Positions 51,561 to 60,127 of a stretch of 64,000 bases of DNA are shown here, one piece after another. The number at the start of each line of letters is the position of its first letter. Within the stretch, counting starts at the first letter, position 1. The stretch comes from Granulosicoccus sp964594905 (lineage in GTDB: Bacteria; Pseudomonadota; Gammaproteobacteria; Granulosicoccales; Granulosicoccaceae). The notes below the pieces were generated by a model that was not told where the DNA came from, made no database searches, and worked only from the letters and a program-made list of their open reading frames with translations. The position numbers and the translations under genes were made by a program. The stretch covers positions 57,767 through 121,766 of the forward strand of contig CAZQOI010000002.1 of assembly GCA_964594905.1 (NCBI GenBank), in the 5' to 3' direction.

Positions 51561-52424
51561 CTACTTACCGATAGTCGATAACAGCTCTGGATTGGTGACG
51601 AGATTTCGAACCGCATGAGCATAAGTTTCATCGAAAACATTGTTACCCAACCAAGCCCCTACGGTGTTGATGTCGACCTTGGCGATTTGTGGTCGAACAC
51701 TCCAGCTAACCTGAAATGGTGAGCCCACCTCATTGTAACTTGGTCCGGTCGTTGAGCCTGCGTATTGAATCGGTGATCCGGTGTCGGACGGGATGCCAAT
51801 CGCTTGCTGATAGCCATCGACTTCGCCGATAGCGGCAAGCTCGTTGAAGTCGAGCGCGTCAGCATCGTTGACCAATACGTACACTTGGGTTTCAACACGC
51901 AATTGTGGATTTTTGATCGCGTCGCTCAGGCATGCGCCAAGAGTGGGCCCCGGCACTACCTGCGCCGTTGAATGCACATAGTGCACTTCAATGGTATCCC
52001 CAGGTACGAGCGAGCCGTGATCGTTTGCGCCAATTTCGCTGCTGGTGGGTGCAAGCTCAGCCTCAGTCAGTTCACCGGAGTAGACAAATCCTGTCCCATG
52101 TCCCTTGCCATCGCCATTACCGCGGTAGGTACTGAAATCTGGCCCTTTGTGTTCAGCACTTTCATGGAAGTGAATATTGCAGAGATTCATCGCCGTGTGA
52201 GCAGGCGCAGTTTGGAACATCCGCGTATTGCTGCCCGTCATGGTGCCAATGTCTCTCGGTGACTGCGGGCCGAATCCTGCTCCCATTGTCGACTTTGCCA
52301 ACATGTCTCTTTGTCCGGAGACGATGTCGTCAGAAACAGGGTCGGTGGTTGCCGCATGCGCAACTGCTCCGGCCAAAACGGTTACAGCGGCGATGCCGGC
52401 TAGCGTGCGATATTGCTTTTTCAT
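51561..52424 (-). CDS. Delta-class carbonic anhydrase, secreted
   Basis: A 287-residue precursor with a signal peptide (IAAVTVLAGAVAHA), starting at the ATG at 52424 with GAGGT five bases upstream. The diagnostic segment is NLCNIHFHESAEHKGPDF at residues 80-97: C-N-x-H-F-H-x-x-A-E-H is shared with the diatom delta carbonic anhydrase TWCA1 and its bacterial relatives, and H85 and H87 are likely metal ligands. Later segments include IEVHYVHSTAQVVPGPTLGAC and ETQVYVLVNDADALDF. It would interconvert CO2 and bicarbonate in the periplasm or outside. It stands alone, with hairpins on both sides. Confidence 0.85.
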   Translation of the reverse strand: MKKQYRTLAGIAAVTVLAGAVAHAATTDPVSDDIVSGQRDMLAKSTMGAGFGPQSPRDIGTMTGSNTRMFQTAPAHTAMNLCNIHFHESAEHKGPDFSTYRGNGDGKGHGTGFVYSGELTEAELAPTSSEIGANDHGSLVPGDTIEVHYVHSTAQVVPGPTLGACLSDAIKNPQLRVETQVYVLVNDADALDFNELAAIGEVDGYQQAIGIPSDTGSPIQYAGSTTGPSYNEVGSPFQVSWSVRPQIAKVDINTVGAWLGNNVFDETYAHAVRNLVTNPELLSTIGK

Positions 52425-52449
52425 TGATACCTCAATCAAGTGTGTAAAA

Positions 52450-52485
52450 TAACGGTTCCATGCCGTCTCCCGGCGGTGACCGTTA
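52450..52485 (-). repeat. Inverted repeat in the carbonic anhydrase leader
   Basis: TAACGGT and ACCGTTA enclose an inner GCCG/CGGC pair. In the carbonic anhydrase transcript this would form a branched stem about 25 bases before the start codon. It could be an operator or RNA structure. Confidence 0.45.
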
Positions 52486-52569
52486 GAATTTACGATAAAG
52501 ATCTGCCAGTGGATCTGACTCTAATTTACGCTTGCATACAAGCCCAGATTTCGTTACGATTCTCGGGTT

Positions 52570-53127
52570 ATGGTCAAGCCTCTTCCCAGCCGGTTCAATC
52601 CGGATTTGTTGGCGCGTGACGGTACACGATACGAGGTGGAGTTGCCGCAGGCACAATTCACCCGCCTTAGCGCCATGCTTTCATCAGCAGGTCACTCAGT
52701 CAGAGCCACGGTAGGCTTTTCTCGTCGCAAGGATCACATCGTGGTTAGCGGACGGCTAAAAACGGATTATGCCGTTGAGTGTCAACGATGCGTCGAGCAA
52801 ATGGTGCTGGAGATCGATGAGCCGTTTGAGCTGGTTTTTGTAGACAATGAAGCAGCTGCTCAGCAATTGGCGAAGGAACTTGACCCCGTGATTCTGGACG
52901 AAAAGGGACAGATTCACATTATTGATTTACTTGAGGATGAACTGATATTGCACGTACCCGAGTTTCCCAAGCACACGGGCGAAAACGCCTGCGAGTTTAA
53001 GGAAGTCTCATTTGGCAGTCTTGACAGTGGTTCGGCATCCGATAAGGAAAACCATGCTGAAGCGCAATCGGATGAACAATCTCGGCAGCGTCCTTTTGAT
53101 GTGCTAAAAAACCTCGATATTCATTGA
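52570..53127 (+). CDS. yceD: DUF177 / YceD family 23S rRNA accumulation protein
   Basis: A 185-residue protein of the YceD (DUF177) family, needed in E. coli for normal 23S rRNA accumulation. The family's paired-cysteine motif VECQRCVEQMVLEIDEPFEL near residue 75 is present, followed by the acidic region IIDLLEDELILHVPEFPKH. It lies directly before rpmF, the conserved arrangement, 33 bases apart, and probably shares its transcript with rpmF, plsX and fabH. Confidence 0.92.
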   Translation: MVKPLPSRFNPDLLARDGTRYEVELPQAQFTRLSAMLSSAGHSVRATVGFSRRKDHIVVSGRLKTDYAVECQRCVEQMVLEIDEPFELVFVDNEAAAQQLAKELDPVILDEKGQIHIIDLLEDELILHVPEFPKHTGENACEFKEVSFGSLDSGSASDKENHAEAQSDEQSRQRPFDVLKNLDIH

Positions 53128-53160
53128 ATTTTTATTTACTAACATTCGGATAACACAGTC

Positions 53161-53358
53161 ATGGCCGTTCAACAGAGCCGCAAGACCCCTTCACGACGTG
53201 GCATGCGCCGTTCACACGATTCGCTGAAAAAACCGACATTGTCGACTGACCCGACCACCGGTGAATTGCACCGACGTCATCACGTCACGGCAGATGGTTT
53301 TTACCGTGGCAAACAGGTGGTGGAAACAGCACCTGAAGAGATGGACGACGAAGAATAG
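53161..53358 (+). CDS. rpmF: 50S ribosomal protein L32
   Basis: L32 of 65 residues. The conserved N-terminus AVQQSRKTPSRRGMRRSHDSL is present, then STDPTTGELHRRHHVTADGFYRGKQVV. The zinc cysteines of the C+ form are absent, as in E. coli L32. An acidic tail (PEEMDDEE) follows. It lies between yceD and plsX. Confidence 0.97.
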   Translation: MAVQQSRKTPSRRGMRRSHDSLKKPTLSTDPTTGELHRRHHVTADGFYRGKQVVETAPEEMDDEE

Positions 53359-53392
53359 GTCGTCATCGTTAACATCCTGATGCCGAGCATGT

Positions 53393-54421
53393 GTGACTAA
53401 TCACATGACTCGCAAATCAACAGTCGCCATTGATGCGATGAGTGGCGACGGCGGCACGGCTGTCATCGTTGCCGCTGCCAAAAATGTGCTCGATAAACAC
53501 TCGAGTGTTCACCTGAAGTTGGTGGGCAATGCACAAATACTCAAGCAACACATTGATGCTGTGCAGTTGCCAGAAGGGCGTTACACCATCGTGCCAGCTG
53601 CCGAGGTGGTCACCATGGACGATACCGCTGCCGTCGCCTTACGCTCCAAGAAAAAATCCTCCATGCGTCTCGCCATTAATCTGGTGAAAGAAGAGCAGGC
53701 GGATGCCTGCGTCAGTGCGGGTAATACTGGCGCGCTGATGGCGATCAGCAAGTTTGTCCTGAAAACGGTCAAAGGTATCGACAGACCCGCTATTGCGACA
53801 ACTTTGCCAGCGATCAATGGTCACACGCACATGCTGGACCTGGGTGCCAATGTGGATTGCTCAGCGGATCATCTGTATCAGTTCGCATTGATGGGCTCGA
53901 TATTGGCGACAGCTGTCGATGGCGTCGAGTCTCCACGAATTGGTCTTCTCAATATCGGATCGGAAGACATAAAAGGTAACGAGCAGGTCAAGAATGCCGC
54001 ACCACTGCTCGCGCAAAGTCGTTTGAATTACATGGGCTTTGTTGAAGGTGATGAAATCTATAGCGATCATGTTGACGTTGTCGTCTGTGATGGCTTTGTC
54101 GGCAATGTCTCGCTGAAAACCAGTGAAGGTGTCGCTCGCATGGTGTCTTATTATTTGAAGCAGGAATTCATGCGCAGCCCGTGGAACAAGCTTGTCGGCC
54201 TGATTGCAAAGCCTGTGCTTAAATCTTTTGGCAACCGGATCGATCCACGTCGCTATAACGGCGCAAGTCTTTTGGGTTTGAAAGGTGTCGTTATCAAGAG
54301 TCATGGCGGTGCTGATGAATTGGCCTTTGCCAATGCCATTGAAATAGCCTTGCTTGAAATAAACAAAGACGTACCATCGATGATTGCGGCTGGTCTCGAA
54401 GAGACCCTAAGCGCCGCCTGA
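53393..54421 (+). CDS. plsX: Phosphate acyltransferase PlsX
   Basis: PlsX makes acyl-phosphate from acyl-ACP for phospholipid synthesis. The 342-residue protein has AIDAMSGDGGTAVIVAAA at the start, DDTAAVALRSKKKSSMRLAI, ADACVSAGNTGALMA, ANVDCSADHLYQFALMG and DVVVCDGFVGNVSLKTSEG, all typical. Either the GTG at 53393 or the ATG at 53405 could start it. It sits between rpmF and fabH, the classical order. Confidence 0.96.
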   Translation: MTNHMTRKSTVAIDAMSGDGGTAVIVAAAKNVLDKHSSVHLKLVGNAQILKQHIDAVQLPEGRYTIVPAAEVVTMDDTAAVALRSKKKSSMRLAINLVKEEQADACVSAGNTGALMAISKFVLKTVKGIDRPAIATTLPAINGHTHMLDLGANVDCSADHLYQFALMGSILATAVDGVESPRIGLLNIGSEDIKGNEQVKNAAPLLAQSRLNYMGFVEGDEIYSDHVDVVVCDGFVGNVSLKTSEGVARMVSYYLKQEFMRSPWNKLVGLIAKPVLKSFGNRIDPRRYNGASLLGLKGVVIKSHGGADELAFANAIEIALLEINKDVPSMIAAGLEETLSAA

Positions 54422-54445
54422 ACAGATTTGACGTGAATTGAGTCC

Positions 54446-55417
54446 ATGACACACTTCGCGCGCATCATTGGCACCGGCTCTTATCTTCCAGAAAGAGCGC
54501 TGACAAACAAAGAACTCGAACAGACAGTCGATACCACTGACGAATGGATTCGTGAGCGCACTGGAATCCGGCAACGTCATATCGCTGCTGATGATGAGTT
54601 CACGCTTGATCTGGCAGAGCATGCCTCTCGGCGCGCCATTGAAGCTGCAGGTATACAGGTCGATGAGATCGATTTGATAGTGGTGGCGACGACCACCGCA
54701 GATCAAGTATTTCCAAGTACCGCCTGTTTGTTGCAAAGCCGGCTGGATGTGCATGGTTGCCCAGCCTTCGACATTCAAGCTGTCTGCACAGGCTTTGTTT
54801 ACGCATTGTCAGTGGCAGATCAGTTCATGCGCACGGGTATGGCCAAGACTGCACTCGTGGTAGGCGCTGAGACTTTCTCGCGCATCATCGACTGGACTGA
54901 TCGCAACACCTGTGTGCTGTTCGGCGATGGTGCTGGTGCTGTCGTGTTAAGACGGGACACATCTCCTGGCATATGTTCAACACACATTCATGCCGATGGT
55001 GATTATGCAAAGCTACTGCATGTACCTAGTGGTGTTTCGAATAATTTGGCGGCAGTTCAGGATGGCCGGGCTTACGTCGAAATGGCAGGTAGTGAAGTGT
55101 TCAAGATCGCCGTCAAAACGCTAGGTCGTATCGTTGACGAAACACTTGAAGCCAACAACTTGCAAAAATCCGATATCGATTGGCTGGTGCCACATCAGGC
55201 CAACAATCGTATTATTGAAGCGACGGCGAAAAAACTTCGCATGCCGATGGATAAGGTCGTGCAGACAGTTGCCACGCATGGCAACACGTCGGCAGCATCG
55301 ATTCCATTGGCGCTGGATGTGGCGGTGCGCGATGGGCGTATCAAATCAGGTGATAGATTACTGCTTGAGGGATTTGGCGGAGGTTTTACATGGGGTTCAG
55401 CGCTGGTCACGTGGTAA
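54446..55417 (+). CDS. fabH: Beta-ketoacyl-ACP synthase III
   Basis: FabH condenses acetyl-CoA with malonyl-ACP to start fatty acid synthesis. The 323 residues have the catalytic triad C114 (QAVCTGFVYAL), H250 (VPHQANNRI) and N280 (HGNTSAASIP). The C-terminus GGGFTWGSALVTW is typical. It follows plsX after 24 bases. The next gene is a response regulator, not fabD, so the usual fabD-fabG-acpP-fabF continuation must be elsewhere. Confidence 0.96.
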   Translation: MTHFARIIGTGSYLPERALTNKELEQTVDTTDEWIRERTGIRQRHIAADDEFTLDLAEHASRRAIEAAGIQVDEIDLIVVATTTADQVFPSTACLLQSRLDVHGCPAFDIQAVCTGFVYALSVADQFMRTGMAKTALVVGAETFSRIIDWTDRNTCVLFGDGAGAVVLRRDTSPGICSTHIHADGDYAKLLHVPSGVSNNLAAVQDGRAYVEMAGSEVFKIAVKTLGRIVDETLEANNLQKSDIDWLVPHQANNRIIEATAKKLRMPMDKVVQTVATHGNTSAASIPLALDVAVRDGRIKSGDRLLLEGFGGGFTWGSALVTW

Positions 55418-55423
55418 CGGACC

Positions 55424-56080
55424 ATGACAGCAACTAAATACTGGACGGTGTTGGTTGTTGATGATCACGAATTGGTGCGCTCTGGCATGCGTAGGCTGCT
55501 GGAGGATCATTCTATGATCGGGGACATTCACGAAGCGAGCTCTGGCGAAATGGCTGTTGAGATGACAGCAAAAGAACCTTTTGATCTTGTGATGATGGAT
55601 ATCTCTCTGCCGGGTATCAGTGGTCTTGAAGCATCGGAAGTCATTCTGGCTCGTTCGCCTGAATACCGTATCATTATTGTTACCGGGCGGCTCGAGGGAG
55701 CGCCGATTCGCCAACTCTTGAATGCAGGTGTACGCGGTTACATCACCAAAGGCAGCAGTGCTGATGAGATCGATAAGGCGGTTCGTTGTGTGATGCGTGG
55801 CGAGCAATATCTATCGCCTGATGTCGCACAGCAAGTTGCGATGGACGTTATCAAGGGCGATCCTGAGGTCGACCCGTTTGGTCGACTGACTACCCGAGAG
55901 CGGGAAATTGTTGACTTGATCTTACGTGGCAGGCGTAATCGAGAGATTTCCGACAGTCTTAATATCAGTGAAAAAACCGTCAGCACTCATCGCACTCGCG
56001 CTTTCGAGAAACTTGAAGTGACCACTACCGCTGAATTAGTGCGTATGGCAATACGCCATGATGTATGGAATGACGAGTAG
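55424..56080 (+). CDS. uvrY: Response regulator UvrY/GacA
   Basis: A NarL/FixJ-type response regulator of 218 residues. The receiver domain has the acidic pair D13/D14 (VVDDHELVRSGMRRLL), phospho-acceptor D59 (MMDISLPGISG) and K109 (YITKGSS). The C-terminal LuxR helix-turn-helix is LTTREREIVDLILRGRRNREI ... SEKTVSTHRTRAFEKL in outline. Placement directly before uvrC identifies it as the UvrY/GacA type, which activates small RNAs that sequester CsrA/RsmA. The partner kinase (BarA/GacS) is not in the window. Confidence 0.92.
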   Translation: MTATKYWTVLVVDDHELVRSGMRRLLEDHSMIGDIHEASSGEMAVEMTAKEPFDLVMMDISLPGISGLEASEVILARSPEYRIIIVTGRLEGAPIRQLLNAGVRGYITKGSSADEIDKAVRCVMRGEQYLSPDVAQQVAMDVIKGDPEVDPFGRLTTREREIVDLILRGRRNREISDSLNISEKTVSTHRTRAFEKLEVTTTAELVRMAIRHDVWNDE

Positions 56081-56082
56081 TC

Positions 56083-57936
56083 ATGGCCACTGGCGACCCT
56101 GAGTTCGACGTCAAAGCCTTTATGAAAACGGTGACCACTCGCCCGGGTGTTTATCGCATGTTCAACGCTCAAGATGAAATCATTTATGTGGGCAAGGCGA
56201 GTAATCTGAAAAACCGTCTGGCAAGCTACTTTCAGAAAACGCTTGATAACCGTAAGACAGCGGCGCTGGTTTCACATATCAATAGTGTTCAAACGACGGT
56301 TACCACCAGTGCCGCAGAAGCATTGATCCTCGAACAGAATCTTATTAAAGAACATCGGCCGCGTTACAACGTGGTGTTGCGTGATGACAAGAGCTATCCG
56401 TTTATTTATATCTCGACCAATGATGATTATCCTCGGGTAAGTTATCAACGCGGCGCCCGTAAGGCACCAGGGAAATATATTGGCCCGTATCCGAGCGCGA
56501 CATCGGTTAAGCGCTCGTTAAAACTGGTGCAGAAGCTCTTTCGCGTTCGCCAATGCGAGGACAGTTATTTTCGTAATCGCTCGCGTCCGTGTTTGCAGTA
56601 TCAGATAAAGCGTTGCACGGCACCGTGTGTGGATCGCGTGTCTGTCGAGGACTATGCAGCTGATGTGGACATGACAGTGAGAATGCTTGAGGGCAAATCT
56701 CACGAAGTGGTGGACGATCTTGCAGCCCGTATGGAAGCTGCCAGTGAGGCGCTGGAATTTGAAAAAGCGGCGAAGCTTCGGGATCAGATCGGTAGTTTGA
56801 AGTCGGTGACCGACATGAGTAATACGATGCGCGACGGCGGTGATGTCGATTACGTTGCAGCCCTGACGCAAGGCGGGCAGAGTTGTGTGCAAGTGTTTTT
56901 CGTGCGTAGCGGTATCAACTTGGGTAATAAGGCGTTTTATCCAGCGACACCAGCGGTCAGTACCAACGCCGAAATACTGAATGCCTTTGTGGCGCAGTAT
57001 TATCTGGAGCATGACGTGCCGCGTGAAATTATTCTCAGTGAAGCTATCGAGGATCGTGAGGTCATGCTTGAAGTGTTGGCTGAAAAGACTCAATCCTCGG
57101 TTAATATTGTGCATTCGGTACGTGGTGATCGAGCCAAGCTACAAGCGCTAGCCATCACTAACGCAGAGATCGCGTTGGCAGCTCGCTTGGCGTCGCGCTC
57201 TGGCATGGCGGCACGCCTTGACGCGGTACGCGAGCTTGTTGGTCTCGATGATGCACCTTCGCGTATGGAGTGTTTTGATATTTCGCACACGATGGGTGAA
57301 GCAACCGTCGCATCCTGTGTGGTGTTTAACGCCGAAGGAGCGGTAAAAGCTGAATATCGACGCTTCAATATCGAGGACATTACCCCCGGCGACGACTACG
57401 CCGCCATGCGTCAGGCCTTGACGCGACGCTATACGCGGCAAGTGAAAGAACAGCGCGAACTCCCCGACATTCTTTTCATCGATGGTGGAAAGGGCCAGAT
57501 TTCGGTGGCACTTGAAGTTATGGAAGATCTGCAGACGCACAGCATTCAGGTTGTCGGTGTTGCCAAAGGGCCGGACAGGCGACCAGGTGATGAGACCTTG
57601 ATCATGTGCCGACCAGAGGGTGTAGCCAATAAAGAACAACAACTGACCACCGACTCGCCTGCATTACAACTGATACAGCAAATTCGCGATGAGGCGCACC
57701 GTTTCGCGATTACCGGGCACAGGGGCAAGCGAGCGAAAAAACGCCAACGATCAATTCTTGAGGATATAAAGGGTCTTGGGCCAAAAAGACGCAAACAGTT
57801 GTTGACCCATTTTGGTGGTTTACAACGTTTGCAAAAGGCAGGGGTGGAGGATATTGCAGCGGTGCCGGGAATCAGTACGGAAATAGCCTCAAGAGTGTAC
57901 GATGAGCTACATCCGAATCGCGTGTTGAAGGGCTGA
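56083..57936 (+). CDS. uvrC: Excinuclease ABC subunit C
   Basis: UvrC makes both incisions in nucleotide excision repair. The 617-residue protein has the GIY-YIG nuclease domain (RPGVYRMFNAQDEIIYVGKASNLKN in outline), a UvrB-binding UVR motif (EFEKAAKLRDQIGSLKSV), the RNase H-like second nuclease (ECFDISHTMGEATVASCVV and LFIDGGKGQ) and C-terminal helix-hairpin-helix motifs (LGPKRRKQLLTHFGGLQRL, AVPGISTEIASRV). It starts two bases after uvrY. Confidence 0.97.
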   Translation: MATGDPEFDVKAFMKTVTTRPGVYRMFNAQDEIIYVGKASNLKNRLASYFQKTLDNRKTAALVSHINSVQTTVTTSAAEALILEQNLIKEHRPRYNVVLRDDKSYPFIYISTNDDYPRVSYQRGARKAPGKYIGPYPSATSVKRSLKLVQKLFRVRQCEDSYFRNRSRPCLQYQIKRCTAPCVDRVSVEDYAADVDMTVRMLEGKSHEVVDDLAARMEAASEALEFEKAAKLRDQIGSLKSVTDMSNTMRDGGDVDYVAALTQGGQSCVQVFFVRSGINLGNKAFYPATPAVSTNAEILNAFVAQYYLEHDVPREIILSEAIEDREVMLEVLAEKTQSSVNIVHSVRGDRAKLQALAITNAEIALAARLASRSGMAARLDAVRELVGLDDAPSRMECFDISHTMGEATVASCVVFNAEGAVKAEYRRFNIEDITPGDDYAAMRQALTRRYTRQVKEQRELPDILFIDGGKGQISVALEVMEDLQTHSIQVVGVAKGPDRRPGDETLIMCRPEGVANKEQQLTTDSPALQLIQQIRDEAHRFAITGHRGKRAKKRQRSILEDIKGLGPKRRKQLLTHFGGLQRLQKAGVEDIAAVPGISTEIASRVYDELHPNRVLKG

Positions 57937-57948
57937 GGACGGACTCAA

Positions 57949-58533
57949 GTGGGCGTCTCAATCGAACAAGAAATATTGGTAAAACGAAATTTGCCGACAT
58001 GGCTGACCGTGTTGCGAATCGTGATGCTGCCGATTCTTATATTTGTGTTCTACCTTGACTACTACTGGGCGCGCCCGGTCAGTTGTTTTATTTTTATTCT
58101 GGCTGGCATCACTGATTGGCTGGATGGTTATCTTGCACGTCTGTGGAATGTCGAGAGCCGTTTCGGTGCGTTTCTGGATCCGGTGGCCGACAAACTGATG
58201 GTCGCAACCGCATTGATACTGATGGTCGAATTCGATCACAGCATGTGGCTGACCATTCCAGCCATCGTCATTATCGGCCGCGAAATCACCATCAGTGCGC
58301 TACGTGAATGGATGGCTGAGATGGGGCAGCGTGGCAAGGTCAAGGTGGGTTGGCTAGGCAAGGTCAAGACGACAGCGCAAATCATTGCCTTATCCTTGCT
58401 GCTATACCTGCATGATTTATTTGGCTTGCCAATCTACAAGATCGGTATGGTCGCTTTGTACATCGCCACGGCGCTGACGATCTGGTCGATGATCGGATAT
58501 ATGCGTGCAGCGTTTTTCGATACAAAGGATTAG
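57949..58533 (+). CDS. pgsA: CDP-diacylglycerol-glycerol-3-phosphate 3-phosphatidyltransferase PgsA
   Basis: PgsA makes phosphatidylglycerophosphate, later dephosphorylated by PgpA. The 194-residue membrane protein has the CDP-alcohol phosphotransferase motif D-G-(x)2-A-R-(x)8-G-(x)3-D-(x)3-D, seen as DWLDGYLARLWNVESRFGAFLDPVADKL in outline near residues 60-87, and several membrane spans. The GTG at 57949 is the first start; a TTG about ten codons later would remove an N-terminal extension and matches other PgsA proteins better. It follows uvrC after 12 bases, as in Pseudomonas. Confidence 0.94.
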   Translation: MGVSIEQEILVKRNLPTWLTVLRIVMLPILIFVFYLDYYWARPVSCFIFILAGITDWLDGYLARLWNVESRFGAFLDPVADKLMVATALILMVEFDHSMWLTIPAIVIIGREITISALREWMAEMGQRGKVKVGWLGKVKTTAQIIALSLLLYLHDLFGLPIYKIGMVALYIATALTIWSMIGYMRAAFFDTKD

Positions 58534-58536
58534 CGT

Positions 58537-58553
58537 CGAGCCTTCGCGGCTCG
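58537..58553 (+). terminator. Hairpin after pgsA
   Basis: CGAGCC-TTCGC-GGCTCG is a perfect six-base-pair stem four bases after the pgsA stop. It lacks a T-run, so it may act with the next hairpin as a weak terminator or protect the mRNA 3' end. Confidence 0.4.
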
Positions 58554-58555
58554 CA

Positions 58556-58577
58556 TACCCCTGCGGTACCAGGGGTA
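58556..58577 (+). terminator. Second hairpin after pgsA
   Basis: TACCCCTG and CAGGGGTA form a perfect eight-base-pair stem with a six-base loop, three bases after the first hairpin. Again no T-run follows. Confidence 0.4.
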
Positions 58578-58617
58578 ATAGCGCCAAAAGTGTCTACAGA
58601 GGGGCATTTGTGAAGTG

Positions 58618-58637
58618 TCTATACAAAAGTGTATAGA
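58618..58637. repeat. Perfect 20-base inverted repeat before the DUF3179 gene
   Basis: TCTATACA-AAAG-TGTATAGA, with perfect eight-base arms, about 86 bases before the DUF3179 gene. A partial copy (AGTGTCTA) lies 26 bases upstream. It could be an operator; no -10 or -35 pair is clear nearby. Confidence 0.5.
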
Positions 58638-58723
58638 AGCCTCCGTTGGGCGCAGTGAACTCTTGGAGTAGGAGCCAGTCCCAAATACATCGACGCTTGA
58701 ACCAAACGCAGGACGAGATCAGT

Positions 58724-60112
58724 ATGAGCAACTCCGTATTTCGGTTTTTATTTTTCTCGCTATCAGCCGGTATTTGGATAGCTTTCTTTTACTTCGTTAT
58801 TAATCCTGCCTGGGCGCAAGACCAGAATGAGATACCCGAGTACGTCATAGAACGTTTCGGCAATCCGCCAACCATCCCAACTGGTCCGCTCAGTGAAGAT
58901 CTTGAGCAAGCTGTCGACATGGCTTTTGTCGAAAGTGTTAACGGCTCAGGTTGGGGGCGTGATCAACAACTCGCGTTGGAAGAAATCGTTGAATCTGGTG
59001 ACCCGAGATTGGCTTGGCTGGTTGCCGATCTGATGCGCTTTATCAATGATCCAAACTTCAGCAGTGAACTAGGCGTCGCGGCATCGAAACTATTGGAACG
59101 CGAGATTGGTGGTTCAAACGATTGGGGAGTCACGACTGATCATCTTATTGCCTGGGATATCCCAGCCCCACCTGATTACTTGAAGTACAAGCGTGCAATT
59201 TTTACCTCTCTTGTGCCTGGCTGGGAGAATATCTTCGTCGATGGCAGCATTGATTGGCGAATAGTGTCCTGGGGCGGTGTGTTGATTGACGATCGCGCCT
59301 ATGACACCACAGATGAATTATGCAACTGCATCCCGGCAGCTGATAACCCAGGCGTAACTTCCGCCAAAGAGGCAACCTGGCTTAAGGATGACACTATTGT
59401 GTTCGGTGTTGAGGTTAACGGTGAATACCGAGCCTACCCGAGACAGATCATGGAAGTTCGAGAGATGGTTAATGACACTTTGGGTGGCAGGCATCTCGGT
59501 ATTCCTTACTGCACATTGTGTGGCGCTGCACAGGCGTACTTCACTGATGAGCTACCTGAAGGAATTGAACGACCCGTGTTAAGAACATCGGGTTTACTGA
59601 TTCGATCCAATAAAGTGATGTACGACATCACCAGCCAGTCGGTTTTCGATACCTTCACGGGTGAAGCGGTGACTGGTGCATTGGCTGAAAAAGGGCTTAA
59701 GCTTAAACAGGCGAGTGTTGTCACCACAGACTGGGCGAGTTGGAAAAAAGCGCATCCAGAAACTACTGTGCTTAAAGAAGAGCTGGCGCTGGGCAGGGAT
59801 TTTGATTTTCGAAACAACCGTGACGCCGACGGGCCCATTTTTCCAGTAGGCCCGGTGGATCCACGTCTGTCAGTGCACGAAGATATTATTGGCGCAACAA
59901 CAAGCTCGGGTAAACCAGTTGCGTTTCAACGAACCAAAGCGCTATTTGCTCTGCAAAATGGCGACAAGGTTGAATACGAGAACCTCGAGTTGGTGCTCGA
60001 TGGTGGTGGTATCAAAGCTGTCGATAAAAACGGACAAGCGGTTGGTAGCCACCAGGCATTCTGGTTTGCCTGGTCGCAGTTTCATCCGGATACCGAATTG
60101 TGGTCTCTGTAA
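58724..60112 (+). CDS. DUF3179 domain-containing secreted or anchored protein
   Basis: A 462-residue protein of the uncharacterised DUF3179 family. The ATG at 58724, preceded by GGACGAG, begins directly at a signal sequence or anchor (FLFFSLSAGIWIAFFYFVI, then NPAWAQ). The family core is recognisable: FGVEVNGEYRAYPRQIMEVREM, the motif GIPYCTLCGAAQAYF with two nearby cysteines, then LLIRSNKVMYDITSQSVFDTFTG and TTDWASWKKAHPETTVL. The paired cysteines could bind metal or form a disulfide. The earlier in-frame ATG at 58646 adds only a polar stretch. Nothing nearby suggests its pathway. Confidence 0.82.
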   Translation: MSNSVFRFLFFSLSAGIWIAFFYFVINPAWAQDQNEIPEYVIERFGNPPTIPTGPLSEDLEQAVDMAFVESVNGSGWGRDQQLALEEIVESGDPRLAWLVADLMRFINDPNFSSELGVAASKLLEREIGGSNDWGVTTDHLIAWDIPAPPDYLKYKRAIFTSLVPGWENIFVDGSIDWRIVSWGGVLIDDRAYDTTDELCNCIPAADNPGVTSAKEATWLKDDTIVFGVEVNGEYRAYPRQIMEVREMVNDTLGGRHLGIPYCTLCGAAQAYFTDELPEGIERPVLRTSGLLIRSNKVMYDITSQSVFDTFTGEAVTGALAEKGLKLKQASVVTTDWASWKKAHPETTVLKEELALGRDFDFRNNRDADGPIFPVGPVDPRLSVHEDIIGATTSSGKPVAFQRTKALFALQNGDKVEYENLELVLDGGGIKAVDKNGQAVGSHQAFWFAWSQFHPDTELWSL

Positions 60113-60127
60113 TTAAGCGTCCTCGCA

